64,000 nucleotides of DNA from Symsagittifera roscoffensis (lineage: Eukaryota > Xenacoelomorpha > Acoela > Convolutidae), in contig NC_087071.1 in the NCBI RefSeq assembly GCF_963678635.1, positions 2,898,865 through 2,962,864 on the forward strand, in the 5' to 3' direction. This document shows positions 1 through 12,284 of the stretch, piece by piece (positions within the stretch are counted from its first letter, which is position 1; each line of letters starts with the position of its first letter). The notes beneath the pieces were generated by a model. It searched no databases. It was not told the origin of the DNA and saw only the letters and a list, made by a program, of their open reading frames with translations. Made by a program: the position numbers and the translations under genes.

Positions 1-83
1 GTGCCTTGAATGACCATCTATGGCATGATAGACGCACATTCACTGTAAGTGACATATGATTGAATACCAGCCAGGATACTGTC

Positions 84-215
84 AGTTGCTTTTAGCCTAA
101 TTGTTGTGATAAACATATTAAATAGGTAAGTATTCAAAACTATTTGATAAATTTTCTTTGAATGCACTCTGCGACAGCAGAGGGCAGCCCAATTCTCTTG
201 AAAAATGCAAGAAAA
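84..215 (+). ncRNA. Candidate spliced-leader-like RNA block (first unit)
   Basis: A block conserved in every spacer. It has a splice-donor-like AG|GTAAGTAT (GT at 126), perfectly complementary to the 5' end of U1 snRNA, then a small inverted repeat TCAAA-ACTA-TTTGA, a T-rich stretch ATTTTCTTTG, and a hairpin at 163-186 (TGC-A-CTCTGC, loop GACA, GCAGAG-G-GCA). The order donor, stem, U-rich site, stem is that of a spliced-leader RNA, and linkage of such genes to 5S rDNA is known in several animals and protists. Against it, the U-rich site is interrupted by a C and is not a canonical Sm site, and no leader sequence is recognised. Candidate only. Confidence 0.3.
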
Positions 216-799
216 AAAATTGCACCAATTTAAAAATTAGCTTTTAGGCCGATTTATGAAACAAGATGAAAAAATGAACTTAGAACGAAAAAAAAACAAA
301 AATTTTGATAATTTCATTTTTTGCACCACGCTCGATTAGGCTTAACTTTTTGGCCTCACCGAGATTTCAAAAGCTTATAACTTTGTGTTGGACCGACGAA
401 ATCGGTTAATTTTTTCAGTCCCCAAGATTTGACTATGATCTTACGAGCCAAATAATAAAATTTGGAAATTTTAAAATTTTTGGGCAAGTTATGGCCGTTC
501 GCGCAATTCACCAGGCTCGATTGGGCTTATTTTTTTGACATCACCGAAATTCAAAAGGCTATAACTCAAAGACTCCAAAAGTTATCTCCATTATTTTTGG
601 CCTATCAGCAGCTGATTGTACACAAAATTGATACTGCAAAAGAAATTTTTCGGTTTTCTATTGTTTTGGACAAAATTTGACCCATTGAAAATTTTTGCAC
701 CACGCTCGATTAGGCTTAACTTATTGACATCACCGAACTTTAAACAGCAATAACTCTTAGCGCATAAAAGTAAAAGAATTACTTTTGCTTTAAATAAAC

Positions 800-918
800 G
801 CCTACAATACCTGGTGTTCCCAGGCGGTCTCCCATCCAAGTACTAACCATGGCCAAATGTTGCTTAACTTCGGTGATCGGACGAGAACCGGTGCATTCAA
901 CATGGTATGGTCGTAGGC
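800..918 (-). rRNA. 5S rRNA (copy 1)
   Basis: The reverse complement is a metazoan 5S rRNA, starting GCCTACGACCATACCATG and ending ...GTTGTAGGC, about 118 nt, followed by a T-rich pol III stop (TTTATTT). The RNA is the 5S component of the large ribosomal subunit. Internal A-box (AGTTAAGC) and C-box (GGATGGGAGACC) regions are visible. This copy carries a local change, ACCATGGCCAAATG in place of ACCAGGCCCAATG, that makes it 1 nt longer and probably disturbs a helix, so it may be a pseudogene. Confidence 0.9.
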
Positions 919-1962
919 ATTTGAGTTACTCCGCTTTCATTTATATCCTTACTAGCATTTGTCTATGTACACTTCTTTTAAAAATACTTGCCCTCGCGCG
1001 AGAGTAAAAATATGCTCTTATACCATGTAAAATTTTGCACGCTCACGTTATAATTGATGCATTTCAAACAAAATTTTGAAAATTGACATTGTTTGGAATT
1101 TTTTTGGCCCAATGTGTTTTATGGCCAAATCGGCTGGTCAAAACCTATGGAGCGTGTACAAGGTGCCTTGAATGACCATCTATGGCATGATAGACGCACA
1201 TTCACTGTAAGTGACATATGATTGAATACCAGCCAGGATACTGTCAGTTGCTTTTAGCCTAATTGTTGTGATAAACATATTAAATAGGTAAGTATTCAAA
1301 ACTATTTGATAAATTTTCTTTGAATGCACTCTGCGACAGCAGAGGGCAGCCCAATTCTCTTGAAAAATGCAAGAAAAAAAATTGCACCAATTTAAAAATT
1401 AGCTTTTAGGCCGATTTATGAAACAAGATGAAAAAATGAACTTAGAACGAAAAAAAAACAAAAATTTTGATAATTTCATTTTTTGCACCACGCTCGATTA
1501 GGCTTAACTTTTTGGCATCACCGAGATTTCAAAAGCTTATAACTTTGTGTTGGACCGACCAAATTGGTTCATTTTCTCAGTCCCCCAAGATTTGACTATG
1601 ATCTTACGATCCAAATAATAAAATTTGGAAATTTTAAAATTTTTGGGCAAGTTATGGCCGTTCGCGCAATTCACCAGGCTCGATTGGGCTTATTTTTTTG
1701 ACATCACCGAAATTCAAAAAGCTATAACTCAAAGACCCCAAAAGTTATCTCCATTATTTTTGGCCTATCAGCAGCTGATTGCACACAAAATTGATACTGC
1801 AAAAGACATTTTTCGGTTTTCTATTGTTTTGGACAAAATTTGACCCATTGAAAATTTTTGCACCACGCTCGATTAGGCTTAACTTTTTGACATCACCGAA
1901 CTTTAAACAGCAATAACTCTTAGCGCATGAAAGTAAAAGAATTACTTTTGCTTTAAATAAAC

Positions 1963-2080
1963 GCCTACAATACCTGGTGTTCCCAGGCGGTCTCCCATCC
2001 AAGTACTAACCAGGCCCAATGTTGCTTAACTTTGGTGATCGGACGAGAACCGGTGCATTCAACATTGTATGGTCGTAGGC
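1963..2080 (-). rRNA. 5S rRNA (copy 2)
   Basis: 118-nt copy with three differences from the array consensus (plus-strand ACAATACC, AACTTTGG and AACATTGTATGG). Most helices should still form. Confidence 0.93.
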
Positions 2081-3236
2081 ATTTGAGTTACTCCGCTTTC
2101 ATTTATATCCTTACTAGCAAATGTCTATGTACATTACTTTTATAACACTCGCCCTCGCGCGAGAGTAAAAATACGCTCTTATACCCATGTAAAATTTTGC
2201 ACGCTCACGTTATAATTTATGCATTTCAAACAAAATTTTGAAAATTGACATTGTTTGGAATTTTTTGACCCAATGTGTTTTATGGCCAAATCGGCTGGTC
2301 AAATCCTATGGAGCGTGTACAAGGTGCCTTGAATGACCATCTATGGCATGATAGCCGCACATTCACTGTAAGTGGCATATGATTGAATACCAGCCAGGAT
2401 ACTGTCAGTTGCTTTTAGCCTATTTGTTGTGATAAACTTATTAAATAGGTAAGTATTCAAAACTATTGGATAAATTTTCTTTGAATGCACTCTGTGACAG
2501 CGGCGGGCAGCCCATTCTCTTGAAAAATGCAAGAAAAAAAATTGCAACAATTTAAAAATTAGCTTTTAGGCCGATTTTCGTCCAAATGGCCGAAATTCGG
2601 GTCCCCCCAAATTTTCAACTGATGATTACTCCAGCTACACTTGAGCTACAAACGTCGTTTTGGGCTCGTTGGAATTGTCCTGAGCTCAAATTTATGAAAC
2701 AAGATAGAAAAGTGAACTTAGAACGAAAAAAAAAATAAAAATGTTGATAGTTTCATTTTTTGCACCACGCTCGATTAGGCTTAACTTTTTGGCATCACCG
2801 AGATTTCAAAAGCTTATAACTTTGTGTTGGACCGACGAAATTGGTTCATTTTCTCAGTCCCCCAAGATTTGACTATGATCTTACGATCCAAATAATAAAA
2901 TTTGGAAATTTTGAAATTTTTGGGCAAGTTATGGCCGTTCGCGCTATTCACCAGGCTCGATTGGGCTTAATTTTTTGACATCACCGAAATTCAAAAAGCT
3001 ATAACTCAAAGACCCCAAAAGTTATCTCCATTATTTTTGGCCTATCAGCAGCTGATTGCACACAATTGATACTGCAAAAAAAAAATTCGGTTTTCTATTG
3101 TTTTGGCCAAAATTTGACCCATTGAAAATTTTTGCACCACGCTCGATTAGGCTTAACTTTTTGACATCACCGAACTTTAAACAGCAATAACTCTTAGCGC
3201 ATAAAAGTAAAAGAATTACTTTTGCTTTAAATAAAA

Positions 3237-3354
3237 GCCTACAACACCTGGTGTTCCCAGGCGGTCTCCCATCCAAGTACTAACCAGGCCCAATGTTGCT
3301 TAACTTCGGTGATCGGACGAGAACCGGTGCATTCAACATGGTATGGTCGTAGGC
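3237..3354 (-). rRNA. 5S rRNA (copy 3)
   Basis: 118 nt and identical to the array consensus as far as I can read. The A box, intermediate element and C box are intact, and the TTTT terminator directly follows the 3' end. Confidence 0.97.
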
Positions 3355-4506
3355 ATTTGAGTTACTCCGCTTTCATTTATATCCTTACTAACATATGTCT
3401 ATGTACACTACTTTTAAAACACTCGCCCTCGCGCGAGAGTAAAAATATGCTCTTATACCATGTAAAATTTTGCACGCTCACGTTATAATTTATGCTTTTC
3501 AAACTAAATTTTGAAAACTGACATTGTTTGGAGTTTTTTCGACCCAATGTGTTTTATGGCCAAATCGGCTGGTCAAAACCTATGGAGCGTGTACAAGGTG
3601 CCATGAATGACCATCTATGGCTTGATAGCCGCACATTCACTGTAAGTGGCATATGATTGAATACCAGCCAGGATACTGTCAATTGCTTTTAGCCTAATTG
3701 TTGTGATAAACTTATTAAATAGGTAAGTATTCAAATCTATTTGATAAGTTTTCTTTGAATGCACTCTGCGACAGCGGAAGGCAGCCCAATTCTCTTGAAA
3801 ATTGCAAGAAAAAAAACTGCACTAACTTAAAAGTTAGCTCTTAGGCCGATTTTCGTCCAAAATGGCCGAAATTCGGGTCCCCCCAAATTTTAAACTGATG
3901 ATTACTCCAGCTACACTTGAGCTACAAACGTCGTTTTGGGCTCGTTGGAATTGTCCTGAGCTCAAATTTATGAAACAAGATGAAAAAGTGAACTTTGAAC
4001 GAAAAAAAAAATGTTGATAATTTCATTTTTTGCACCACGCTCGATTAGGCTTAACTTTTTGGCATCACCGAGATTTCAAAAGCTTATAACTTTGTGTTGG
4101 ACCGACGAAATTGGTTCATTTTCTCAGTCCCCCAAGATTTGACTATGATCTTACGATCCAAATAATAAAATTTGGAAATTTTGAAATTTTTGGGCAAGTT
4201 ATGGCCGTTCGCGCTATTCACCAGGCTCGATTGGGCTTAATTTTTTGACATCACCGAAATTCAAAAAGCTATAACTCAAAGACCCCAAAAGTTATCTCCA
4301 TTATTTTTGGCCTATCAGCAGCTGATTGCACACAAAATTGATACTGCAAAAAAAATTCGGTTTTCTATTGTTTTGGCCAAAATTTGACCCATTGAAAATT
4401 TTTGCACCACGCTCGATTAGGCTTAACTTTTTGACATCACCGAACTTTAAACAGCAATAACTCTTAGCGCATAAAAGTAAAAGAATTACTTTTGCTTTAA
4501 ATAAAA

Positions 4507-4624
4507 GCCTACAACACCTGGTGTTCCCAGGCGGTCTCCCATCCAAGTACTAACCAGGCCCAATGTTGCTTAACTTCGGTGATCGGACGAGAACCGGTGC
4601 ATTCAACATGGTATGGTCGTAGGC
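4507..4624 (-). rRNA. 5S rRNA (copy 4)
   Basis: Consensus sequence. It lies in the first copy of a 2555-bp two-unit duplication and pairs with copy 6. Confidence 0.97.
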
Positions 4625-5791
4625 ATTTGAGTTACTCCGCTTTCATTTATATCCTTACTAACATATGTCTATGTACACTACTTTTAAAACACTCGCCCTC
4701 GCGCGAGAGTAAAAATATGCTCTTATACCATGTAAAATTTTGCACGCTCACGTTATAATTTATGCTTTTCAAACTAAATTTTGAAAACTGACATTGTTTG
4801 GAGTTTTTTCGACTCAATGTGTTTTATGGCCAAATCGGCTGGTCAAAACCTATGGAGCGTGTACAAGGTGCCATGAATGAATGACCATCTATGGCTTGAT
4901 AGCCGCACATTCACTGTAAGTGGCATATGATTGAATACCAGCCAGGATACTGTCAATTGCTTTTAGCCTAATTGTTGTGATAAACTTATTAAATAGGTAA
5001 GTATTCAAATCTATTTGATAAGTTTTCTTTGAATGCACTCTGCGACAGCGGAAGGCAGCCAAATTCTCTTGAAAATTGCAAGAAAAAAAACTGCACTAAC
5101 TTAAAAGTTAGCTTTTAGGCCGATTTTCGTCCAAAATGGCTGAAATTCGGGCCCCCCCAAATTTTAAACTGATGATTACTCCAGCTACACTTGAGCTACA
5201 AACGTCGTTTTGGGCTCGTTGGAATTGTCCTGAGCTCAAATTTATGAAACAAGATGAAAAAATGAACTTTGAACAAAAAATTTTTTTTTGATAATTTCAT
5301 TTTTTGCACCACGCTCGATTAAGCTTAACTTTTTGGCATCACCGAGATTTCAAAAGCTTATAACTTTGTGTTGGACCGACGAAATCGGAAATCAGTTCAT
5401 TTTCTCAGTCCCCCCATATTTGACTATGATCTTACGATCCAAATAATAAAAATTGGAAATTTTAAAATTTTTGGGCAAGTTACGGCCGTTCGCGCAATTC
5501 ACCAGGCTCGATTGGGCTTGTTTTTTTGACATCACCGAAATTCAAAAGACTATAACTCAAAGACCCCAAAAGTTATCTCCATTAGTTTTAGCCTATCAGC
5601 AGCTGATTGTACACAAAATTGATACTGCAAAAGAAATTTATCAGTTTTCTATTGTTTTGGCCAAAATTTGACCCATTGAAAAACTTGGGCACCACGCACG
5701 ATTAGGCCTAACTTTTTGACATCACCGAACTTTAAACAGCGATAACTCTTAGCGCATAAAAGTAAAAGAATTACTTTTGCTTTAAATAAAA

Positions 5792-5908
5792 GCGTACAAC
5801 ACCTGGTGTTCCCAGGTGGTCTCCCATCCAAGTACTAACCAGGCCCAATGTTGCTGAACTTCGGTGATCGGACGAGAACCGGTGCATTCAACATGGTTGG
5901 TCGTAGGC
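5792..5908 (-). rRNA. 5S rRNA variant (copy 5)
   Basis: 117-nt variant. The gene strand reads AAGTTCAGCAAC where the consensus A box is AAGTTAAGCAAC, lacks one U in the ACCAUACCA segment near the 5' end, and has a C-to-G change near the 3' end and a G-to-A change in the CCACCTGGG region. The same set recurs in copies 7 and 8 and mostly in 9. It could be a variant class or a set of pseudogenes. Confidence 0.88.
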
Positions 5909-7061
5909 ATTTGAGTTACTCCGCTTTCATTTATATCCTTACTAGCATATGTCTATGTACATTACTTTTATAACACTCGCCCTCGCGCGAGAGTAAAAAT
6001 ATGCTCTAATACCCATGTAAAGTTTTGCACGCTCACGTTATAATTTATGCATTTCAAACAAAATTTTGAAAATTGACATTATTTGGAATTTTTTTGGCCC
6101 GATGTGTTTTATGGCCAAATCGGCTGGTCAAAACCTATGGAGCGTGTACAAGCTGCCTTGAATGACCATCTATGGCATGATAGCCGCACATTCACTGTAA
6201 GTGGCATATGATTGAATACCAGCCAGGATACTGTTAGTAGCTTTTAGCCTAATTGTTGTGATAAACTTATTAAATAGGTAAGTATTCAAAACTATTGGAT
6301 AAATTTTCTTTGAATGCACTCTGCGACAGCGGCGGGCAGCCCAATTCTCCTGAAAAATGCAAGAAAAAAAATTAATAACTTAAAAGTTAGCTCTTAGGCC
6401 GATTTTCGTCCAAAATGGCCGAAATTCGGGTCCCCCCAAATTTTAAACTGATGATTACTCCAGCTACACTTGAGCTACAAACGTCGTTTTGGGCTCGTTG
6501 GAATTGTCCTGAGCTCAAATTTATGAAACAAGATGAAAAAGTGAACTTTGAACGAAAAAAAAAAATGTTGATAATTTCATTTTTTGCACCACGCTCGATT
6601 AGGCTTAACTTTTTGGCATCACCGAGATTTCAAAAGCTTATAACTTTGTGTTGGACCGACGAAATTGGTTCATTTTCTCAGTCCCCCAAGATTTGACTAT
6701 GATCTTACGATCCAAATAATAAAATTTGGAAATTTTGAAATTTTTGGGCAAGTTATGGCCGTTCGCGCTATTCACCAGGCTCGATTGGGCTTAATTTTTT
6801 GACATCACCGAAATTCAAAAAGCTATAACTCAAAGACCCCAAAAGTTATCTCCATTATTTTTGGCCTATCAGCAGCTGATTGCACACAAAATTGATACTG
6901 CAAAAAAAAATTCGGTTTTCTATTGTTTTGGCCAAAATTTGACCCATTGAAAATTTTTGCACCACGCTCGATTAGGCTTAACTTTTTGACATCACCGAAC
7001 TTTAAACAGCAATAACTCTTAGCGCATAAAAGTAAAAGAATTACTTTTGCTTTAAATAAAA

Positions 7062-7179
7062 GCCTACAACACCTGGTGTTCCCAGGCGGTCTCCCATCCA
7101 AGTACTAACCAGGCCCAATGTTGCTTAACTTCGGTGATCGGACGAGAACCGGTGCATTCAACATGGTATGGTCGTAGGC
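7062..7179 (-). rRNA. 5S rRNA (copy 6)
   Basis: Consensus type between two variant copies. It is the duplicate of copy 4 at an offset of exactly 2555 bp. Confidence 0.97.
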
Positions 7180-8346
7180 ATTTGAGTTACTCCGCTTTCA
7201 TTTATATCCTTACTAACATATGTCTATGTACACTACTTTTAAAACACTCGCCCTCGCGCGAGAGTAAAAATATGCTCTTATACCATGTAAAATTTTGCAC
7301 GCTCACGTTATAATTTATGCTTTTCAAACTAAATTTTGAAAACTGACATTGTTTGGAGTTTTTTCGACCCAATGTGTTTTATGGCCAAATCGGCTGGTCA
7401 AAACCTATGGAGCGTGTACAAGGTGCCATGAATGAATGACCATCTATGGCTTGATAGCCGCACATTCACTGTAAGTGGCATATGATTGAATACCAGCCAG
7501 GATACTGTCAATTGCTTTTAGCCTAATTGTTGTGATAAACTTATTAAATAGGTAAGTATTCAAATCTATTTGATAAGTTTTCTTTGAATGCACTCTGCGA
7601 CAGCGGAAGGCAGCCAAATTCTCTTGAAAATTGCAAGAAAAAAAACTGCACTAACTTAAAAGTTAGCTTTTAGGCCGATATTCGTCCAAAATGGCTGAAA
7701 TTCGGGCCCCCCCAAATTTTAAACTGATGATTACTCCAGCTACACTTGAGCTACAAACGTCGTTTTGGGCTCGTTGGAATTGTCCTGAGCTCAAATTTAT
7801 GAAACAAGATGAAAAAATGAACTTTGAACAAAAAAATTTTTTTTGATAATTTCATTTTTTGCACCACGCTCGCTTAAGCTTAACTTTTTGGCATCACCGA
7901 GATTTCAAAAGCTTATAACTTTGTGTTGGACCGACGAAATCGGAAATCAGTTCATTTTCTCAGTCCCCCCATATTTGACTATGATCTTACGATCCAAATA
8001 ATAAAAATTGGAAATTTTAAAATTTTTGGGCAAGTTACGGCCGTTCGCGCAATTCACCAGGCTCGATTGGGCTTGTTTTTTTGACATCACCGAAATTCAA
8101 AAGACTATAACTCAAAGACCCCAAAAGTTATCTCCATTAGTTTTAGCCTATCAGCAGCTGATTGTACACAAAATTGATACTGCAAAAGAAATTTATCAGT
8201 TTTCTATTGTTTTGGCCAAAATTTGACCCATTGAAAAACTTGGGCACCACGCACGATTAGGCCTAACTTTTTGACATCACCGAACTTTAAACAGCGATAA
8301 CTCTTAGCGCATAAAAGTAAAAGAATTACTTTTGCTTTAAATAAAA

Positions 8347-8463
8347 GCGTACAACACCTGGTGTTCCCAGGTGGTCTCCCATCCAAGTACTAACCAGGCC
8401 CAATGTTGCTGAACTTCGGTGATCGGACGAGAACCGGTGCATTCAACATGGTTGGTCGTAGGC
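8347..8463 (-). rRNA. 5S rRNA variant (copy 7)
   Basis: Variant type with the A-box change and the 1-nt deletion. It duplicates copy 5 at an offset of 2555 bp. Confidence 0.88.
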
Positions 8464-9625
8464 ATTTGAGTTACTCCGCTTTCATTTATATCCTTACTAG
8501 CATATGTCTATGTACATTACTTTTATAACACTCGCCCTCGCGCGAGAGTAAAAATATGCTCTAATACCCATGTAAAGTTTTGCACGCTCACGTTATAATT
8601 TATGCATTTCAAACAAAATTTTGAAAATTGACATTATTTGGAATTTTTTTGGCCCGATGTGTTTTATGGCCAAATCGGCTGGTCAAAACCTATGGAGCGT
8701 GTACAAGCTGCCTTGAATGACCATCTATGGCATGATAGCCGCACATTCACTGTAAGTGGCATATGATTGAATACCAGCCAGGATACTGTTAGTAGCTTTT
8801 AGCCTAATTGTTGTGATAAACTTATTAAATAGGTAAGTATTCAAAACTATTGGATAAATTTTCTTTGAATGCACTCTGCGACAGCGGCGGGCAGCCCAAT
8901 TCTCCTGAAAAATGCAAGAAAAAAAATTAATAACTTAAAAGTTAGCTTTTAGGCCGATTTTCGTCCAAAATGGCCGAAATTCGGGTCCCCCCAAATTTTC
9001 AACTGATGATTACTCCACGTACACTTGAGCTACAAACGTCGTTTTGGGCTCGTTGGAATTGTCCTGAGCTCAAATTTATGAAACAAGATGAAAAAAATGA
9101 ACTTTGAACAAAAAAATTTTTTTTGATAATTTCATTTTTTGCACCACGCTCGATTAAGCTTAACTTTTTGGCATCACCGAGATTTCAAAAGCTTATAACT
9201 TTGTGTTGGACCGACGAAATCGGAAATCGGTTCATTTTCTCAGTCCCCCCATATTTGACTATGATCTTACGATCCAAATAATAAAAATTGGAAATTTTAA
9301 AATTTTTGGGCAAGTTACGGCCGTTCGCGCAATTCACCAGGCTCGATTGGGCTTGTTTTTTTGACATCACCGAAATTCAAAAGACTATAACTCAAAGACC
9401 CCAAAAGTTATCTCCATTAGTTTTAGCCTATCAGCAGCTGATTGTACACAAAATTGATACTGCAAAAGAAATTTTTCAGTTTTCTATTGTTTTGGCCAAA
9501 ATTTGACCCATTGAAAAATTTTGCACCACGCTCGATTAGGCCTAACTTTTTGACATCACCGAACTTTAAACAGCGATAACTCTTAGCGCATAAAAGTAAA
9601 AGAATTACTTTTGCTTTAAATAAAA

Positions 9626-9742
9626 GCGTACAACACCTGGTGTTCCCAGGTGGTCTCCCATCCAAGTACTAACCAGGCCCAATGTTGCTGAACTTCGGTG
9701 ATCGGACGAGAACCGGTGCATTCAACATGGTTGGTCGTAGGC
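9626..9742 (-). rRNA. 5S rRNA variant (copy 8)
   Basis: Same diagnostic changes as copies 5 and 7, outside the 2555-bp duplication, so the variant class predates that event. Confidence 0.88.
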
Positions 9743-10891
9743 ATTTGAGTTACTCCGCTTTCTTTTATATCCTTACTAGCATATGTCTATGTACATTACT
9801 GTTATAACACTCGCCCTCGCGCGAGAGTAAAAATATGCTCTAATACCCATGTAAAGTTTTGCACGCTCACGTTATAATTTATGCATTTCAAACAAAATTT
9901 TGAAAATTGACATTATTTGGAATTTTTTTGGCCCGATGTGTTTTATGGCCAAATCGGCTGGTCAAAACCTATGGAGCGTGTACAAGCTGCCTTGAATGAC
10001 CATCTATGGCATGATAGCCGCACATTCACTGTAAGTGGCATATGATTGAATACCAGCCAGGATACTGTTAGTAGCTTTTAGCCTAATTGTTGTGATAAAC
10101 TTATTAAATAGGTAAGTATTCAAAACTATTGGATAAATTTTCTTTGAATGCACTCTGCGACAGCGGCGGGCAGCCCAATTCTCCTGAAAAATGCAAGAAA
10201 AAAAATTAATAACTTAAAAGTTAGCTTTTAGGCCGATTTTCGTCCAAAATGGCCGAAATTCGGGTCCCCCCAAATTTTCAACTGATGATTACTCCACGTA
10301 CACTTGAGCTACAAACGTCGTTTTGGGCTCGTTGGAATTTTCCTGAGCTCAAATTCATGAAACAAGATAAAAAAATTGAACTTTGAAAAAAAAAATTTTG
10401 ATAATTTCATTTTTTGCACCACGCTCGATTAGGCCTAACTTTTTGGCAACACCGAGATTTCAAAAGCTTATAACTTTGTGTTGGACCGACGAAATTGGTT
10501 CATTTTCTCAGTCCACCAAGATTTGACTATGGTCTTACGATCCAAGTAATAAAATTTGGAAATTTTGAAATTTTTGGGCAAGTTATGGCCGTTCGCGCAA
10601 TTCACCAGGCTCGATTGGGCTTAATTTTTTGACATAACCGAAATTCAAAAGGCTCTAACTCAAAGATCCCAAAAGTTATCTCCATTATTTTTGGCCTATC
10701 AGCAGCTGATTGTACACAAAATTGATACTGCAAAAAAAATTTTGGTTTTCTATTGTTTTGGCCAAAATTTGCCCCATTGAAAATTTTTGCACCACGCTCG
10801 ATTAGGCTTAACTTTTTGACATCACCGAACTTTAAACAGCAATAACTCTTAGCGCATAAAAGTAAAAGAATTACTTTTGCTTTAAATAAAA

Positions 10892-11008
10892 GCTTACAAC
10901 ACCTGGTGTTCCCAGGTGGTCTCCCATCCAAGTACTAACCAGGCCCAATGTTGCTGAACTTCGGTGATCGGACGAGAACCGGTGCATTCAACATGGTTGG
11001 TCGTATGC
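10892..11008 (-). rRNA. 5S rRNA variant (copy 9)
   Basis: Shares the A-box change and the 1-nt deletion with copies 5, 7 and 8. It also has a changed first helix (plus-strand TCGTATGC for TCGTAGGC, and GCTTACAAC), which should weaken the 5'/3' terminal stem. Confidence 0.85.
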
Positions 11009-12166
11009 ATTTGAGCTACTCCGCTTTCATTTATATCCTTACTAGCATATGTCTATGTACATTACTTTTATAACACTCGCCCTCGCGCGAGAGTAAAAAT
11101 ATGCTCTAATACCCATGTAAAATTTTGCACGCTCACGTTATAATTTATGCATTTCAAACAAAATTTTGAAAATTGACATTATTTGGAATTTTTTTGGCCC
11201 GATGTGTTTTATGGCCAAATCGGCTGGTCAAAACCTATGGGGCGTGTACAAGCTGCCTTGAATGACCATCTATGGCATGATAGCCGCACATTCACTGTAA
11301 GTGGCATATGATTGAATACCAGCCAGGATACTGTTATTAGCTTTTAGCCTAATTGTTGTGATAAACTTATTAAATAGGTAAGTATTCAAAACTATTGGAC
11401 AAATTTTCTTTGAATGCACTCTGCGACAGCGGAGGGCAGCCCAGTTATATTGAAAAATGCAAGAAAAAAAACTGCACTAACTTAAAAGTTAGCTTTTAGG
11501 CCGATTTTCGTCCAAAATGGCCGAAATTCGGGTCCCCCCAAATTTTAAACTGATGATTACTCCACCTACACTTGAGCTACAAACGTCGTTTTGGGCTCGT
11601 TGGAATTTTCTTGAGCTCAAAATTATGAAACGAGATGAAAAAAATGAACTTTGAATAAAAAAAATTTTTTTTGATAATTTCATTTTTTGCACCACGCTCG
11701 ATTAGGCTTAACTTTTTGGCATCACCGAGATTTCAAAAGCTTATAACTTTGTGTTGGACCGACGAAATTGGTTCATTTTCTCAGTCCCCCAAGATTTGAC
11801 TATGATCTTACGATCCGAATAATAAAATTTGGAAATTTTAAAATTTTTGGGCAAGTTATGGCCGTTCGCGCAATTCACCAGGCTCGATTGGGCTTATTTT
11901 TTTGACATCACCGAAATTCAAAAGGCTACAACTCAAAGACCCCAAAAATTATCTCCAATATTTTTGGCCTATCAGCAGCTGATTGTACACAAAATTGATA
12001 CTGCAAAAAAAAAAATTCGGTTTTCTATTGTTTTGGTCAAAATTTGACCCATTGAAAATTTTTGCACCACGCTCGATTAGGCTTAACTTTTTGACATCAC
12101 CGAACTTTAAACAGCAATAACTCTTAGCGCATAAAAGTAAAAGAATTACTTTTGCTTTAAATAAAA

Positions 12167-12284
12167 GCCTACAACACCCGGTGTTCTCAGGCGGTCTCCC
12201 ATCCAAGTACTAACCAGGCCCAATGTTGCTTAACTTCGGTGATCGGACGAGAACCGGTGCATTCAACATGGTATGGTCGTAGGC
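12167..12284 (-). rRNA. 5S rRNA (copy 10)
   Basis: 118 nt with consensus A box. Two changes in the 3' part (plus-strand ACACCCGGTGTTCTCAGG). Confidence 0.94.

Larger units (their letters stand above)
3827..8937. repeat. Tandem duplication of a two-unit block (2 x 2555 bp)
   Basis: The block from about 3827 to 6382 is followed by a near-identical copy from about 6382 to 8937. All landmarks shift by 2555 bp: 5S copies 4 to 6 (4507 to 7062) and 5 to 7 (5792 to 8347), and the unusual ATGAATGAATGACC near 4871 and 7426. Each block holds one consensus and one variant 5S gene. The exact breakpoints are my estimate. Confidence 0.85.

Noticed and set aside
126-140. Minus-strand ATACTTACCT as the 5' end of a U1 snRNA gene
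   Set aside because: Only the ten bases complementary to a splice donor match. The rest of U1 (stem-loops and Sm site) is absent.
462-680. A 72-aa frame starting MEILKFLGKLWPF that recurs in many units
   Set aside because: It starts with a non-ATG codon, lies in the sub-repeat spacer, and recurs only because the unit is repeated. It is broken in several units by indels of 1-2 bases.
2341-2550. A minus-strand frame of about 69 aa ending YSECAAIMP in many units
   Set aside because: It runs antisense across the splice-donor-like block. It recurs only with the repeat and has frame-breaking differences between units.
3031-3276. An 82-aa minus-strand frame starting MDGRPPGNTR in most units
   Set aside because: Its first codons are the 3' end of the 5S rRNA gene and the rest is the 3' flank. 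It is a shadow of the RNA gene.
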